A stretch of 64,000 bases of DNA from Pasteurella sp049941595 (GCA_049941595.1 JBNFNA010000013.1:1-64000), one strand, 5' to 3'. Numbered from the stretch's first letter, positions 34,294 through 43,889 are shown. Made by a program: numbers and translations. The notes: generated by a model not told the origin, from the letters alone.

Positions 34294-36039
34294 TCATTTA
34301 GGCGACAAATAAAACTCAATATAACCACCCTGATACACATAACCTTTGATATCGCCGTGGGTTTCATACACAAAATCAATATCTCGGAAAATCAACAAAC
34401 CGCCATCTTCCGTTGGGACTTGGGTCAATCGAGGGGCTAACTGGAGTAATTCATCTTCGTGATATTTTTTATGGATATCAAACCCAGCTTGGGCGAACAC
34501 ATCCACAAAATAACTTTCATTGAAAGCATATTGATAGCCCGAGTCTTCGTCAGTGAGTGCAAACTTACGATCGAATAAACTGGCTTTTTCTGCTTCAGAA
34601 AGTTCCTCTTTGCCTTCTAAGTTTGAAGCACTGTATCCATTAATAATATAAAGCTTGTGGTATTTTTGGATATCTAATGGCATTTTCTTTGCATTTGTGA
34701 CGGCATTGTTATACGCATAAAAAGTCAGCCTTACGTTCTCATCTTGGTTGTCATCGGCGTAAATGACTTTTTCGTAATAGATTTTTGAGAGATGCTCGAG
34801 GTCTTTTCTACCGTATTTTTCAAGCGCTGTAGGATTATTCAGAATATAAGGATAAATCATATCGTTCAGCTGTAAGAATTTACTCGCTTGTTCAGTGGTC
34901 ACTTTCTTACCGAAATTCTTATCATACATCTTTTGATCGATTTTATTTGTTTCGTCCAATAAATCAAGTTCTTGCAGTAACTGTTCAAAGCGTGCTAGCT
35001 GGCTTTTATCCACAAATGTTTTTGGAGAACCAACAACAAAAGCGAGGAAAATCATTATGGCGGTAATCAATGTGAACAAGCGATATTGCTGTAATTTTTT
35101 ACTTAATGAACACAAGATAAAAATTGACAGCAATGTGGCAATGATCACCAATAAAAAGCGGGTTTCTGTTAGCCCGTAAGTGCCAATTCTTTCATAAATC
35201 CCCACCCACAATAAACCGAGCGGAGCAAGGGAAAGATAGGTGAAGTAGCGATAAAATGCTTTCCACTTTGGTTGTATCAACATTGCGTGCAATGCGATGC
35301 AAAGCAAGCCTAAAGAAAGATAGAAAATAATGATGTACGCCAACCCACCTTGCGGCAAAGAGGCGGTTAGCACAATTTTACCAAGGTAAAGATAGACAAT
35401 CAGGGTATAGATGATAACCAACGGTGAGAGCACATAATTGATCATTAATTCCACTTCATAACGAAACTGAATGCTCTCATCATCTGCCGATTTTCGACTA
35501 TGAAATAATAAAAATAAGATCGGTGCAAAAAAGAGTTGAGTTAATATCGCAGTTTGCTTAACAAAGTGATCGATAATTTCAATATTAAATAAATATTCCA
35601 CGCTGTAATAAATCATCAACAACGCAAAATTAATCACTAAGGCAATAAACATTGCAAAGCATAGTTGCACCAGCTTGAGCATTGCAACATAAACAAAAGC
35701 TCGGTTATCTTTCGGCAATGGATACGCTAAAAACAGTAAGAAATGGATTGCCAGCAAGCCAAAATAGGCTGAATTATCATAAATTGGAGTTGAGCTGAAT
35801 TTAAAAAGTAAGGTGATCGCGATGGAATAGCCAACGGCTATCCAAGCACCATAAGGGAACTTTTTAAGTAAGAAAACCGAAGAAAAATAAATTGGGAATA
35901 AAAACAAGTAAATCGAAAACTCAGGAAAATTCTGATTGTTCAACCACAAAGAAAAAATCGAACAGGCCCATATAAATACCATCTCAAATGGATAACGTTG
36001 GTGTAGTTGCCTTGCGTTCTCAAAAAAATGTTGCCACAT
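34294..36039 (-). CDS. DUF4153 multi-pass membrane protein
   Basis: Unknown inner-membrane protein of the DUF4153 type, 581 residues. About ten hydrophobic helices occupy residues 20-350. The last 230 residues are soluble and polar, with acidic and Tyr-rich stretches (KFLQLNDMIYPYILNNPTAL, TDEDSGYQYAFNESYFVDVF) and probably face the periplasm. I choose the ATG at 36039 because AAGGAA is 8 bases away, against 2 for the ATG at 36045. It lies beside the mal block, but the 142-base gap gives no sign of a shared transcript. Confidence 0.75.
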   Translation of the reverse strand: MWQHFFENARQLHQRYPFEMVFIWACSIFSLWLNNQNFPEFSIYLFLFPIYFSSVFLLKKFPYGAWIAVGYSIAITLLFKFSSTPIYDNSAYFGLLAIHFLLFLAYPLPKDNRAFVYVAMLKLVQLCFAMFIALVINFALLMIYYSVEYLFNIEIIDHFVKQTAILTQLFFAPILFLLFHSRKSADDESIQFRYEVELMINYVLSPLVIIYTLIVYLYLGKIVLTASLPQGGLAYIIIFYLSLGLLCIALHAMLIQPKWKAFYRYFTYLSLAPLGLLWVGIYERIGTYGLTETRFLLVIIATLLSIFILCSLSKKLQQYRLFTLITAIMIFLAFVVGSPKTFVDKSQLARFEQLLQELDLLDETNKIDQKMYDKNFGKKVTTEQASKFLQLNDMIYPYILNNPTALEKYGRKDLEHLSKIYYEKVIYADDNQDENVRLTFYAYNNAVTNAKKMPLDIQKYHKLYIINGYSASNLEGKEELSEAEKASLFDRKFALTDEDSGYQYAFNESYFVDVFAQAGFDIHKKYHEDELLQLAPRLTQVPTEDGGLLIFRDIDFVYETHGDIKGYVYQGGYIEFYLSPK

Positions 36040-36181
36040 ATTCATCGTTCCTTAAATAATCACAATTAGCGTTTCCATTCTAATCATTTTATAACCTGTT
36101 GAATAGCGTTCAATTTCATCAAAAAAAATGCCACAGGAAACAACGCTGTAGCAAAAAATTTATAATGAAAAAGACGTTAAA

Positions 36182-37054
36182 CTATTTTGATGTAGAAGAT
36201 ACTTGTTTTAAGAAAATCTGACGCGGTGAGGTTAAACCTAATTTTTCAGCTTCATTCACGAGGTTCAACGCTTTGTTAATATCATTTTGTTTTAATGCTT
36301 TTTTCACCGCTTGATTAAAGTAGGCTTCAGTATCTTTATCTACTGGCATTTCAACTGCTTTCACTGCGGGTGCTTGCATTGTTGTTTGCTCAACTTTGCC
36401 TACTTGTGTTGTGGACTTTTTCTCAAATAACGTGGTTGGCAAACCAATAAATTGTGTGCCTTGTGAATTGGTCACTTTAACTTGCACTTCACCCTGACGG
36501 CTATGATTCACTTGAATATCTGGAATTGCCGGTGGCTGTTTACCCGTTGCTTTCGCAAAAGTTTTTGCCGGATGTGGCACCATTGTTGTTTTTGCTAAGT
36601 CGTCTGCCGTGGTGTAAATCAATAAATAAATATAATCTTGCCCCGCTACTGGGGTTAAATTCAGTTCAGCTTCTAAACGGTTTGGTTTTAAACCACGTTC
36701 TTCTTGAAATTTAAAAGTTGATGATGGATAAGTGGCCGCAATATTAAATTTTGAATCAAAAATAACCGCACTTGGTACGAACAGATTTTTATCTAAAATA
36801 GGGCTAGTGACCTCAATCGTTAATGAACCTTGATTTGCAGGAATACGATACGCTGCAATTGGGCTTTCTGTGCCAGCAAAATGCGTTGTAAAGTCTTTGT
36901 TTTGCTGTTCAGAAAGTGATGTTTTCATTGTTTGTGAAAACGTGACATCTTGCCATTGTAATTGTGCTAATGCTTTTGAATCAATATGCGCAGGATTTGC
37001 GAAACTCAAAGCCGATGTTAAGAAAAGTGCGGTTGCGAGTAATGTTTTTTTCAT
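36182..37054 (-). CDS. malM: Maltose operon periplasmic protein MalM
   Basis: Periplasmic protein encoded after lamB in mal regulons; its function is still unclear. The 290-residue precursor has a signal peptide (MKKTLLATALFLTSALSFA) and mature segments typical of the family: LQWQDVTFSQTMKTSL near residue 33, SPIAAYRIPANQGSLTIEV near 64, and ATYPSSTFKFQEERGLKPNR near 108. Ends with a tetratricopeptide-like helix pair. Third gene of malK-lamB-malM, 85 bases after lamB behind a strong hairpin. Confidence 0.9.
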   Translation of the reverse strand: MKKTLLATALFLTSALSFANPAHIDSKALAQLQWQDVTFSQTMKTSLSEQQNKDFTTHFAGTESPIAAYRIPANQGSLTIEVTSPILDKNLFVPSAVIFDSKFNIAATYPSSTFKFQEERGLKPNRLEAELNLTPVAGQDYIYLLIYTTADDLAKTTMVPHPAKTFAKATGKQPPAIPDIQVNHSRQGEVQVKVTNSQGTQFIGLPTTLFEKKSTTQVGKVEQTTMQAPAVKAVEMPVDKDTEAYFNQAVKKALKQNDINKALNLVNEAEKLGLTSPRQIFLKQVSSTSK

Positions 37055-37091
37055 ATTAACCTCAAAAACTCAGAAATTACGTTAGGAATAA

Positions 37092-37117
37092 ATGGCACAA
37101 GCCGAAACTTGTGCCAT
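37092..37117 (-). repeat. Palindromic hairpin between lamB and malM
   Basis: ATGGCACAAG and CTTGTGCCAT pair perfectly (10 bp, 6-base loop). No T run on the minus strand, so it is likely an mRNA-stabilising or attenuating element. Its two arms are identical to those of the terminator after malG at 43819-43842. Confidence 0.75.
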
Positions 37118-37138
37118 CTTGTTGATTAAGCGAGTGGA

Positions 37139-38404
37139 TTACCACCAAGCTTCAAATTGAACACCGTAGATGAATTCGCCATCTTTCGCTTTTGGTGTAC
37201 CTGCACGGCCACCGAATTTATCATTCCAATGTGCGTAAGTACCGAATACACGGATTGCTGGACGAGCCCAAATGCTACTACCTGCTTGCCATTGTTGTGC
37301 AAGAGTTACTTTAGTTAAGTCATTTTTCTTACCAGTTGCTTGCTCTTTCACTCGATCATAACCTAACTCAACTAAGCTGCTCATTGTGTTAGTCCATTTA
37401 TACATTGGGCGTACACCAGCAGATAACCAAGTATTACCTTGTTTATTTTTCAATTTAGTTTTTTGGTAAATCAATGCATACATTGTTTCAAATTTATCAC
37501 TAAATTGAACAACACCTTGATCGATTACACGAAGCATATGACCACGGTTTTCTACTTTAGAACCTTGTGCGTGGCCATTATTCCAAGAAGTCATTGCATC
37601 TTTTGCATATTGCACAGTGAATTTATTGAAGCCACCAAAGAAGTTGCCTTGGGTATGTTCTACTGTAAACATATAACCACGTTTAGTTGCGTTCTCTGCA
37701 AGCTTCACGCCATCTTTCACGTGCGCATTACCAAAATCTACACCTAACTCTAATGAACCATCTTTGTTAGTTTCTATACCTGCTAAACGAACATCAAAAA
37801 TATCGTTGTAAACATCTTGGTCTGCTTTATCAGCACGTTTATATTTCTTAGTTTTATCATCATATACCCAAGAATATGCACCACCAGCTTCAGTATCACG
37901 AGTTACCGCTAAAGATAATTTACCGAAGCCTAAATCAATGTTTTCAACCCCTGCACCAGGACCTGAAATATCCCAGTAGTAGAAGTCATTCATATGTACA
38001 TCGTGACGTTGATAGAAACGTTTACCCGCCCATAATGTTGCACCCGGTAGAGCATCTGCAAAGTTTTTAAATTGTACGTTTAATTCACGTAATGCAGGGC
38101 TTGTTGCAGTCCAGTCGTTTTGGTGTAATGCGCCACCATAAGCAATATTTGAGTCAAAATAAATGGTTTTATCCCCATCTTTGAATAATTCTTGACCTAG
38201 TTTGAATTCTGCATAGGTATCGCTTTCGTTACCTAAACGATATTTTGCTTGAGCACCAGTTGCAGTAAATGATGTTTGTTCACCGCCACCTGATGTCCAG
38301 CCAATCCCTGAGCGTGCATAACCGTGGAAATCAACAGCCATTGCTTGAGTTGCGAATAATGCACCTGTTACTGCTAGAGCAAGTAGTGTCTTTTTACTAT
38401 TCAT
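37139..38404 (-). CDS. lamB: Maltoporin
   Basis: Trimeric 18-stranded outer-membrane channel for maltose and maltodextrins. The 421-residue precursor has a signal peptide ending ...LFATQAMA and the mature start VDFHGYARSGIGWTSGGG, nearly the same as enteric LamB. NDFYYWDISGPGAGVENIDLG lies near residue 137, and the C-terminal strand ends FQFEAWW-like (QFEAWW, terminal aromatic) for BAM recognition. Maltodextrin greasy-slide aromatics are present in number. Second gene of the malK operon. Confidence 0.96.
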   Translation of the reverse strand: MNSKKTLLALAVTGALFATQAMAVDFHGYARSGIGWTSGGGEQTSFTATGAQAKYRLGNESDTYAEFKLGQELFKDGDKTIYFDSNIAYGGALHQNDWTATSPALRELNVQFKNFADALPGATLWAGKRFYQRHDVHMNDFYYWDISGPGAGVENIDLGFGKLSLAVTRDTEAGGAYSWVYDDKTKKYKRADKADQDVYNDIFDVRLAGIETNKDGSLELGVDFGNAHVKDGVKLAENATKRGYMFTVEHTQGNFFGGFNKFTVQYAKDAMTSWNNGHAQGSKVENRGHMLRVIDQGVVQFSDKFETMYALIYQKTKLKNKQGNTWLSAGVRPMYKWTNTMSSLVELGYDRVKEQATGKKNDLTKVTLAQQWQAGSSIWARPAIRVFGTYAHWNDKFGGRAGTPKAKDGEFIYGVQFEAWW

Positions 38405-38519
38405 AATTGACCTCTGTATAAATATCTATGATTTATATTCCAATACCCTATCGATATGGAGAATGTTGATGGTGATTGAAATAAAACGATCAACACCAAA
38501 ATTTTTATAGCCTGTTGGT

Positions 38520-38547
38520 TTCCACGCTCATCCCTGAGGCTGTGGAA
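38520..38547 (-). repeat. Hairpin between malK and lamB
   Basis: TTCCAC/GTGGAA with an inner CTCA/TGAG stem, just after the malK stop on the minus strand. No T run. A stabilising intergenic hairpin is also present at this place in E. coli (a REP element), but the sequences are unrelated. Confidence 0.5.
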
Positions 38548-38555
38548 GAAAAAGA

Positions 38556-39674
38556 TTAAACGCCGATTTCTTTAAATAAACGTTGGCAAGCTGTGCCATC
38601 TTCTTTGAATAAGTGGCAACGCTCTGGCACGATACCAATATCCATTACTTGTTCTTCTTGTGCTAATACGATGTCGTTTTGACGGTAAACTAGCGTTGGT
38701 TGTTTAATTTCTGGAATTTCTAAGTGGATTTGAGTTTCGTTACCTAATAATTCCACCACTTGCACAATACCGCGTAAGGTTACTTGTGCTTTATCTGATG
38801 GGATTAAGTGTTCAGGGCGAATACCTAAAGATAAGTTATCACCCACTTTCACACCGACACCAGACACTGGGATCCAGAAGTTATGATGGTTTGCATCTGG
38901 CAATTCAATTTGAACACGTTCTTTTTCTACCGCAGTCACACGCACTGGCAAGAAGTTCATTTTTGGTGAGCCAATAAAGCCCGCCACAAAGCGGTTTGCT
39001 GGGTAATGATAAAGTTCTAACGGTTTACCCACTTGTGCGATACCGCCCGCTTTCAACACTACGATTTTATCTGCCAATGTCATCGCTTCAATTTGGTCGT
39101 GAGTTACGTAAATCATTGTGCGGTTTAATTTTTTATGTAATTTAGAAATTTCGACACGCATTTGTACACGTAATGCTGCATCTAAGTTAGAAAGTGGTTC
39201 GTCTAATAAAAATACATCAGGTTGGGACACCAGCGTACGTCCGATCGCAACACGTTGACGTTGGCCACCGGAAAGCGCTTTCGGTTTGCGATCTAATAAA
39301 TGGGCTAATTGGAGGATTTCAGCCACTTGGTTAACTTTTTGGTCACGCTCAGCTTTACTTACTCCTGCTAATTTCAGACCAAAAGACATATTTTCAGCGA
39401 CGCTTAAATGTGGATAGAGTGCGTAAGATTGGAACACCATTCCAATACCACGTTTTGCAGGTGGTACGTCATTCATCAATTTTTCGCCAATGCGTAATTC
39501 GCCAGACGTAATGTCTTCTAATCCAGCAATCATTCGGAGCAATGTAGATTTACCACAACCTGATGGGCCAACGAAAACTACAAACTCGCCTTCATTAATT
39601 TCTAAATTAATGTCCTTGGATATGTGAACATCGCCATAAGATTTACAGACGTTGCGTAGTGATACATTTGACAT
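38556..39674 (-). CDS. malK: Maltose/maltodextrin importer ATPase
   Basis: ATP-hydrolysing subunit of MalEFGK2. The 372 residues comprise the nucleotide-binding domain with Walker A GPSGCGKST (36-44), Q-loop FQSYALYPHL, signature LSGGQRQR near 134, Walker B VFLLDEPLSNLD and H-loop YVTHDQIEAMT, then the C-terminal regulatory OB-fold domain (IGIRPEHL near 275). In E. coli this domain binds MalT and EIIAGlc. Divergent from malE across a CRP/MalT region. Confidence 0.96.
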   Translation of the reverse strand: MSNVSLRNVCKSYGDVHISKDINLEINEGEFVVFVGPSGCGKSTLLRMIAGLEDITSGELRIGEKLMNDVPPAKRGIGMVFQSYALYPHLSVAENMSFGLKLAGVSKAERDQKVNQVAEILQLAHLLDRKPKALSGGQRQRVAIGRTLVSQPDVFLLDEPLSNLDAALRVQMRVEISKLHKKLNRTMIYVTHDQIEAMTLADKIVVLKAGGIAQVGKPLELYHYPANRFVAGFIGSPKMNFLPVRVTAVEKERVQIELPDANHHNFWIPVSGVGVKVGDNLSLGIRPEHLIPSDKAQVTLRGIVQVVELLGNETQIHLEIPEIKQPTLVYRQNDIVLAQEEQVMDIGIVPERCHLFKEDGTACQRLFKEIGV

Positions 39675-39852
39675 ATTTATACCTCTTTCTTATCTCGTTA
39701 ATCTGCGCTATTCACGCTATCCCCAATCGTGGCAATATAGTGAATAACTTAATGTGAAAAAAAATCATCCTATACCAATATTTTTAAGGATTAGCGAAAA
39801 TTCGAAATTTATAGCAAATTCATTTTAATAGTGCATTTTTTCCCGATTTTTT

Positions 39853-39901
39853 TGTGACCTAGATCGCATTTCCATATCAAATTTATATGATCTCTATCAC
39901 A
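39853..39901. promoter_or_regulatory. Two CRP sites in the malK-malE divergent region
   Basis: Site 1: TGTGA-CCTAGA-TCGCA (39853-39868, 9 of 10). Site 2: TATGA-TCTCTA-TCACA (39886-39901, 9 of 10). Their centres are 33 bases apart, about three helical turns. A weaker third half-site TCACA lies at 39926. The 390-base gap between malK and malE otherwise holds promoter elements only. Confidence 0.7.
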
Positions 39902-39934
39902 GTTTTTATTAAATTATTAATGAGATCACATTAT

Positions 39935-39965
39935 TAGGATGAGGGGAGTAGATGGGGGGAGGATG
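39935..39965 (+). promoter_or_regulatory. MalT boxes upstream of malE
   Basis: Against the MalT box GGGGA(T/G)GAGG, GGGGAGGATG at 39956 matches 9 of 10 and TAGGATGAGG at 39935 matches 8 of 10. They are direct repeats 21 bases apart. A -10 box TATGCT at 39991-39996 would place the nearer box at about -42, a normal activator position. No gene for MalT lies in the window. Confidence 0.6.
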
Positions 39966-40064
39966 AATAAAATGGGCTTTATCTTCATTCTATGCTACAC
40001 CAAAAAAGGCTTTTTGCTTTTTAACTTAATACAACTATTTACTTCCAATTTCAGGAGCAATGCT

Positions 40065-41252
40065 ATGAAAAATAATTTAATCAAATTCACTTTGACTACA
40101 GTAGCAGGGTTAATCCTTTCTTCTTCAGTAGTGGCAAAAATGACAGAAGGTAAAATTGTTATTTGGATTAACGGCGATAAAGGCTACAACGGTCTGGCTG
40201 AAGTAGGTAAAAAATTCGAAGCTGATACTGGTGTTAAAGTATTAGTTGAGCATCCTGATAAATTAGAAGAAAAATATCCACAAGTAGCTTCAACAGGTGA
40301 TGGTCCAGACATTATTTTCTGGGCGCACGACCGTTTTGGTGGTTATGCTCAATCTGGCTTATTAGCAGAATTACACCCAAGCAAAGAATTCAAACAAAAA
40401 TTCGAAGATTTCGCGTGGGATGCTGAAACTTATAACGGTAAAGTAATTGGTTACCCAGTGGCAATTGAATCACTTTCTTTAATCTACAACAAAGATTTAT
40501 TACCAACTCCACCAAAATCTTGGGAAGAAATCAAAGAATTAGATAAAAAATTCAAAAAAGACGGTAAGAGCGCAATTATGTGGAACCTTTCTGAGCCATA
40601 CTTCACTTGGCCAGTGGTTGCATCAAACGGCGGTTATGCATTCAAATTTGCAAATGGTAAATACGATGCAAACGACATCGGTGTAAACAACGAAGGTTCA
40701 CAAAAAGGCTTACAATTCGTTGTTGATATGGTGAAAGCGAAAGAAATCAACCCAGATATGGACTACTCAATCGCAGAAGCAGCATTCAACAAAGGTCAAA
40801 CTGCATTAACAATCAATGGTCCTTGGTCTTGGGGTAACATCGAGAAAAGCGGTATTAACTACGGCGTCGCTGAATTACCAACATTAAATGGCCAAGCTTC
40901 TAAACCATTCGTAGGCGTATTAAGTGCAGGCATCAATGCGGCAAGTCCAAATAAAGACTTGGCAGTTGAGTTCTTAGAAAACTATCTTTTAACTGATGAA
41001 GGTTTAGAGATGGTGAACAAAGACAAACCTTTAGGTGCGGTCGCATTAAAATCATACCAAGAAAAATTGGCTAAAGACCCACGTATCGCTGCAACAATGG
41101 CGAACGCAAAACACGGTGAAATTATGCCGAACATTCCACAAATGAGTGCATTCTGGTATGCAGAGCGTAGTGCAATTATTAACGCAGTGAACCAACGTCA
41201 AAGCGTGAAAGATGCATTAAATGATGCGCACAGCCGTATCCAAAAACAGTAG
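40065..41252 (+). CDS. malE: Periplasmic maltose/maltodextrin-binding protein
   Basis: Captures maltodextrins in the periplasm and delivers them to MalFGK2. The 395-residue precursor starts at ATG 40065 (AGGAG upstream) with a signal peptide ending SSSVVA and the mature start KMTEGKIVIWINGDKGYNGLAEVGKKFE, close to E. coli MBP. Ligand aromatic and acidic residues lie in DIIFWAHDRFGGYAQSGLLAE and EPYFTWPVVASNGGYAFK. The longer ORF reads through the MalT boxes and is not coding. Followed by malF after a 105-base gap with a strong hairpin. Confidence 0.97.
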   Translation: MKNNLIKFTLTTVAGLILSSSVVAKMTEGKIVIWINGDKGYNGLAEVGKKFEADTGVKVLVEHPDKLEEKYPQVASTGDGPDIIFWAHDRFGGYAQSGLLAELHPSKEFKQKFEDFAWDAETYNGKVIGYPVAIESLSLIYNKDLLPTPPKSWEEIKELDKKFKKDGKSAIMWNLSEPYFTWPVVASNGGYAFKFANGKYDANDIGVNNEGSQKGLQFVVDMVKAKEINPDMDYSIAEAAFNKGQTALTINGPWSWGNIEKSGINYGVAELPTLNGQASKPFVGVLSAGINAASPNKDLAVEFLENYLLTDEGLEMVNKDKPLGAVALKSYQEKLAKDPRIAATMANAKHGEIMPNIPQMSAFWYAERSAIINAVNQRQSVKDALNDAHSRIQKQ

Positions 41253-41265
41253 TAATTAAACATTC

Positions 41266-41287
41266 AGGCGCTAGTTCTCTAGCGCCT
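41266..41287 (+). repeat. Hairpin between malE and malF
   Basis: AGGCGCTAG pairs with CTAGCGCCT (9 bp, TTCT loop), 14 bases after the malE stop and without a T run. It likely protects the malE mRNA 3' end so that the binding protein is made in excess over MalFG, as the REP hairpins do in E. coli. Confidence 0.7.
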
Positions 41288-41357
41288 AACCCACTTCGAA
41301 ATCCTACGATTTCAAATGCTTATCACTTATTCGGATAAATATTAAATAGGTGTTCTT

Positions 41358-42899
41358 ATGGTAACCACTCAAGCGAAATCAGGTGCACAGTCGCAATGGC
41401 TCAAATGGGGTCTTGCAGGGGCAGTGTTGCTCATTGATTTATATTTAGTTGTATTAATGTATTCGCAAGGTGAATATTTGTTTGCCCTCTTAACCTTGGT
41501 AATTTTAACATCAGGGGTATATATCTTCACGAGCAAAAAAGTGTATGCGTGGCGATATGTTTACCCTGGTATGATGGGGATGGCGATTTTCATTTTATTC
41601 CCATTAATCGCAACCATTGCGATTGCATTTACCAATTACAGTGGCACTAACCAATTAGCGTATGAGCGCGCTTTGAGTGTGTTATTAGAACAGCGTTATT
41701 TTGCAGGCGATAAATTTGATTTTAAATTATATCCACAAGCTGATCGCTGGCAGTTAGCGTTACATAATAAAAATACGGATCAGCATTTTATTTCTCAGCC
41801 AATCCAGTTTACGGATAAACAAGTGAATGTGGTTGAAGGTATGGCACCAGAAGCCACACCGGCACCATTGAAAGTGATTACGCAAAATCGCACCGCACTT
41901 CAAGCAATGCAAGTGATGTTGCCAGATAACCGCACTTTGACAATGAGTTCACTGCGTCAGTTTTCTGAACAAAAAGCACGTTACACTTACGATGACAGTA
42001 AACAAACACTCACTAACAATGAAACTGGCAAAGTTTATCGTGCAAATCAAGAAACAGGTTTCTTCCAAGAAGTTGATCAACAAGGTAACTGGTTATCAGA
42101 AACGTTAGAGCCAGGTTTCACGGTTTCAACTGGTTTCCATAATTTCTTGAAAATCTTTACTGATGAAGGTATTCAAAAACCATTTATCCAAATCTTTATT
42201 TGGACGGTTATCTTCTCCGTATTAACAGTAATTTTCACCGTAATTTTGGGTATGGTGCTTGCTTGCGTAGTGCAATGGGAAGCATTAAAAGGCAAAGCTG
42301 TTTACCGTTTATTATTAATTTTACCTTACGCTGTACCATCGTTTATTTCGATTCTCGTATTTAAAGGTTTATTCAACCAAAGTTTCGGTGAAATTAACTT
42401 AATTTTGAACCAATTATTTGGTATTCGTCCAGAATGGTTTAATGATCCATTCTTAGCCAAAACAATGATTTTAATTGTGAATACGTGGTTGGGTTATCCA
42501 TATATGATGATCTTATGTATGGGCTTACTCAAAGCGATTCCACAAGATTTATATGAAGCTTCAGCAATGGATGGTGCTTCAACGTGGCAGAACTTCAGTA
42601 AAATTACGTTCCCATTATTGTTGAAACCATTAACACCGTTAATGATTGCATCCTTTGCATTTAACTTTAACAACTTCGTGTTGATTCAATTATTGACCAA
42701 CGGTCGCCCAGATATGATTGGTACAACCACACCAGCAGGTTATACCGACTTATTAGTAAGCTATACCTACCGTATCGCCTTTGAAGGTAGCGGTACACAA
42801 GATTTTGGTTTAGCTGCAGCGATCGCAACAATCATCTTCTTATTGGTCGGTGGTTTAGCATTACTCAACTTGAAAGCAACCAAATTCAAATTAGATTAA
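41358..42899 (+). CDS. malF: Maltose importer permease MalF
   Basis: Membrane subunit with eight helices, including three N-terminal ones. The large periplasmic P2 loop lies roughly between residues 93 and 270 and contacts MalE. The cytoplasmic EAA loop is EASAMDGASTWQNFSKITFPLL near 405, which docks in MalK. 513 residues, the usual enteric length. Forms the pore with MalG. An uptake signal occurs inside near 41891. Confidence 0.95.
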   Translation: MVTTQAKSGAQSQWLKWGLAGAVLLIDLYLVVLMYSQGEYLFALLTLVILTSGVYIFTSKKVYAWRYVYPGMMGMAIFILFPLIATIAIAFTNYSGTNQLAYERALSVLLEQRYFAGDKFDFKLYPQADRWQLALHNKNTDQHFISQPIQFTDKQVNVVEGMAPEATPAPLKVITQNRTALQAMQVMLPDNRTLTMSSLRQFSEQKARYTYDDSKQTLTNNETGKVYRANQETGFFQEVDQQGNWLSETLEPGFTVSTGFHNFLKIFTDEGIQKPFIQIFIWTVIFSVLTVIFTVILGMVLACVVQWEALKGKAVYRLLLILPYAVPSFISILVFKGLFNQSFGEINLILNQLFGIRPEWFNDPFLAKTMILIVNTWLGYPYMMILCMGLLKAIPQDLYEASAMDGASTWQNFSKITFPLLLKPLTPLMIASFAFNFNNFVLIQLLTNGRPDMIGTTTPAGYTDLLVSYTYRIAFEGSGTQDFGLAAAIATIIFLLVGGLALLNLKATKFKLD

Positions 42900-42912
42900 G
42901 AGGGAATAAATT

Positions 42913-43803
42913 ATGGCAATTGTTCAACCAAAATCTATGCGTTATCGTTTATTTGGCACGCATCTCTTGTTGATTCTTTTTATCTCATTAATTATGTTCC
43001 CATTATTAATGGTCATTGGGATTTCATTACGTCCGGGCAACTTGGCGATTGGTGAAATTATTCCGAGTGAGATTTCTTTAGAGCATTGGAAGCTCGCACT
43101 AGGGTTTGACGTGGTACACGCTGATGGCAGTGTGACACCACCGCCATTCCCTGTTCTCTTGTGGTTGTGGAACTCAATCAAAGTGGCAACAATTACCTCT
43201 ATTGGTATTGTGACCCTTTCAACCACTTGTGCGTATGCGTTCGCGCGTATGAAATTTAAAGGAAGGAAAACGATTTTACAGGGTATGTTAATTTTTCAAA
43301 TGTTCCCAGCTGTACTATCGTTAGTAGCATTGTATGCATTATTTGACCGTTTAGGACAATACGTGCCTTTCTTGGGTCTAAACACGCACGCGGGTGTTGT
43401 ATTCGCTTACTTAGGTGGAATCGCATTGCACGTTTGGACAATTAAAGGCTACTTCGAGACGATCGATGGCTCATTGGAAGAAGCCGCATCATTAGATGGT
43501 GCAACGCCATGGCAGGCTTTCCGTCTCATTTTATTACCGCTTTCAGTGCCAATTCTTGCTGTTGTCTTTATTCTCTCCTTTATTGCAGCAATTACAGAGG
43601 TACCGGTAGCTTCATTATTGTTACGTGATGTAAATAGCTATACCCTTGCAGTTGGTATGCAACAATATCTCTACCCGCAAAATTACCTCTGGGGTGACTT
43701 TGCTGCGGCAGCGGTATTATCCGCAATCCCAATTACAGTCGTGTTCTTATTAGCACAACGTTGGTTAGTCAATGGATTAACCGCAGGTGGTGTAAAAGGC
43801 TAA
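42913..43803 (+). CDS. malG: Maltose importer permease MalG
   Basis: Second membrane subunit, 296 residues, six helices, with a periplasmic MalG-P3-type loop and the EAA motif EAASLDGATPWQAFRLILLPL near residue 190. Starts 14 bases after malF with GAGGGAATAA as ribosome site. The C-terminus ends LTAGGVKG, as in E. coli MalG, which reaches into the MalF ligand site. Confidence 0.95.
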   Translation: MAIVQPKSMRYRLFGTHLLLILFISLIMFPLLMVIGISLRPGNLAIGEIIPSEISLEHWKLALGFDVVHADGSVTPPPFPVLLWLWNSIKVATITSIGIVTLSTTCAYAFARMKFKGRKTILQGMLIFQMFPAVLSLVALYALFDRLGQYVPFLGLNTHAGVVFAYLGGIALHVWTIKGYFETIDGSLEEAASLDGATPWQAFRLILLPLSVPILAVVFILSFIAAITEVPVASLLLRDVNSYTLAVGMQQYLYPQNYLWGDFAAAAVLSAIPITVVFLLAQRWLVNGLTAGGVKG

Positions 43804-43818
43804 TCCAACACAATTTTT

Positions 43819-43848
43819 ATGGCACAAGTTATCTTGTGCCATTTTTTT
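43819..43848 (+). terminator. malEFG terminator
   Basis: ATGGCACAAG and CTTGTGCCAT (10 bp, TTAT loop) followed by T7. The arms are identical to the hairpin between lamB and malM. Confidence 0.92.
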
Positions 43849-43889
43849 ATCTATTTTCCTCTCTTCTTGATCTACTGTGAGAAAGCATT

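Noticed and set aside
39939..40064. Longer malE start at 39939
   Set aside because: It would translate the MalT boxes and promoter; the signal peptide and ribosome site begin at 40065.
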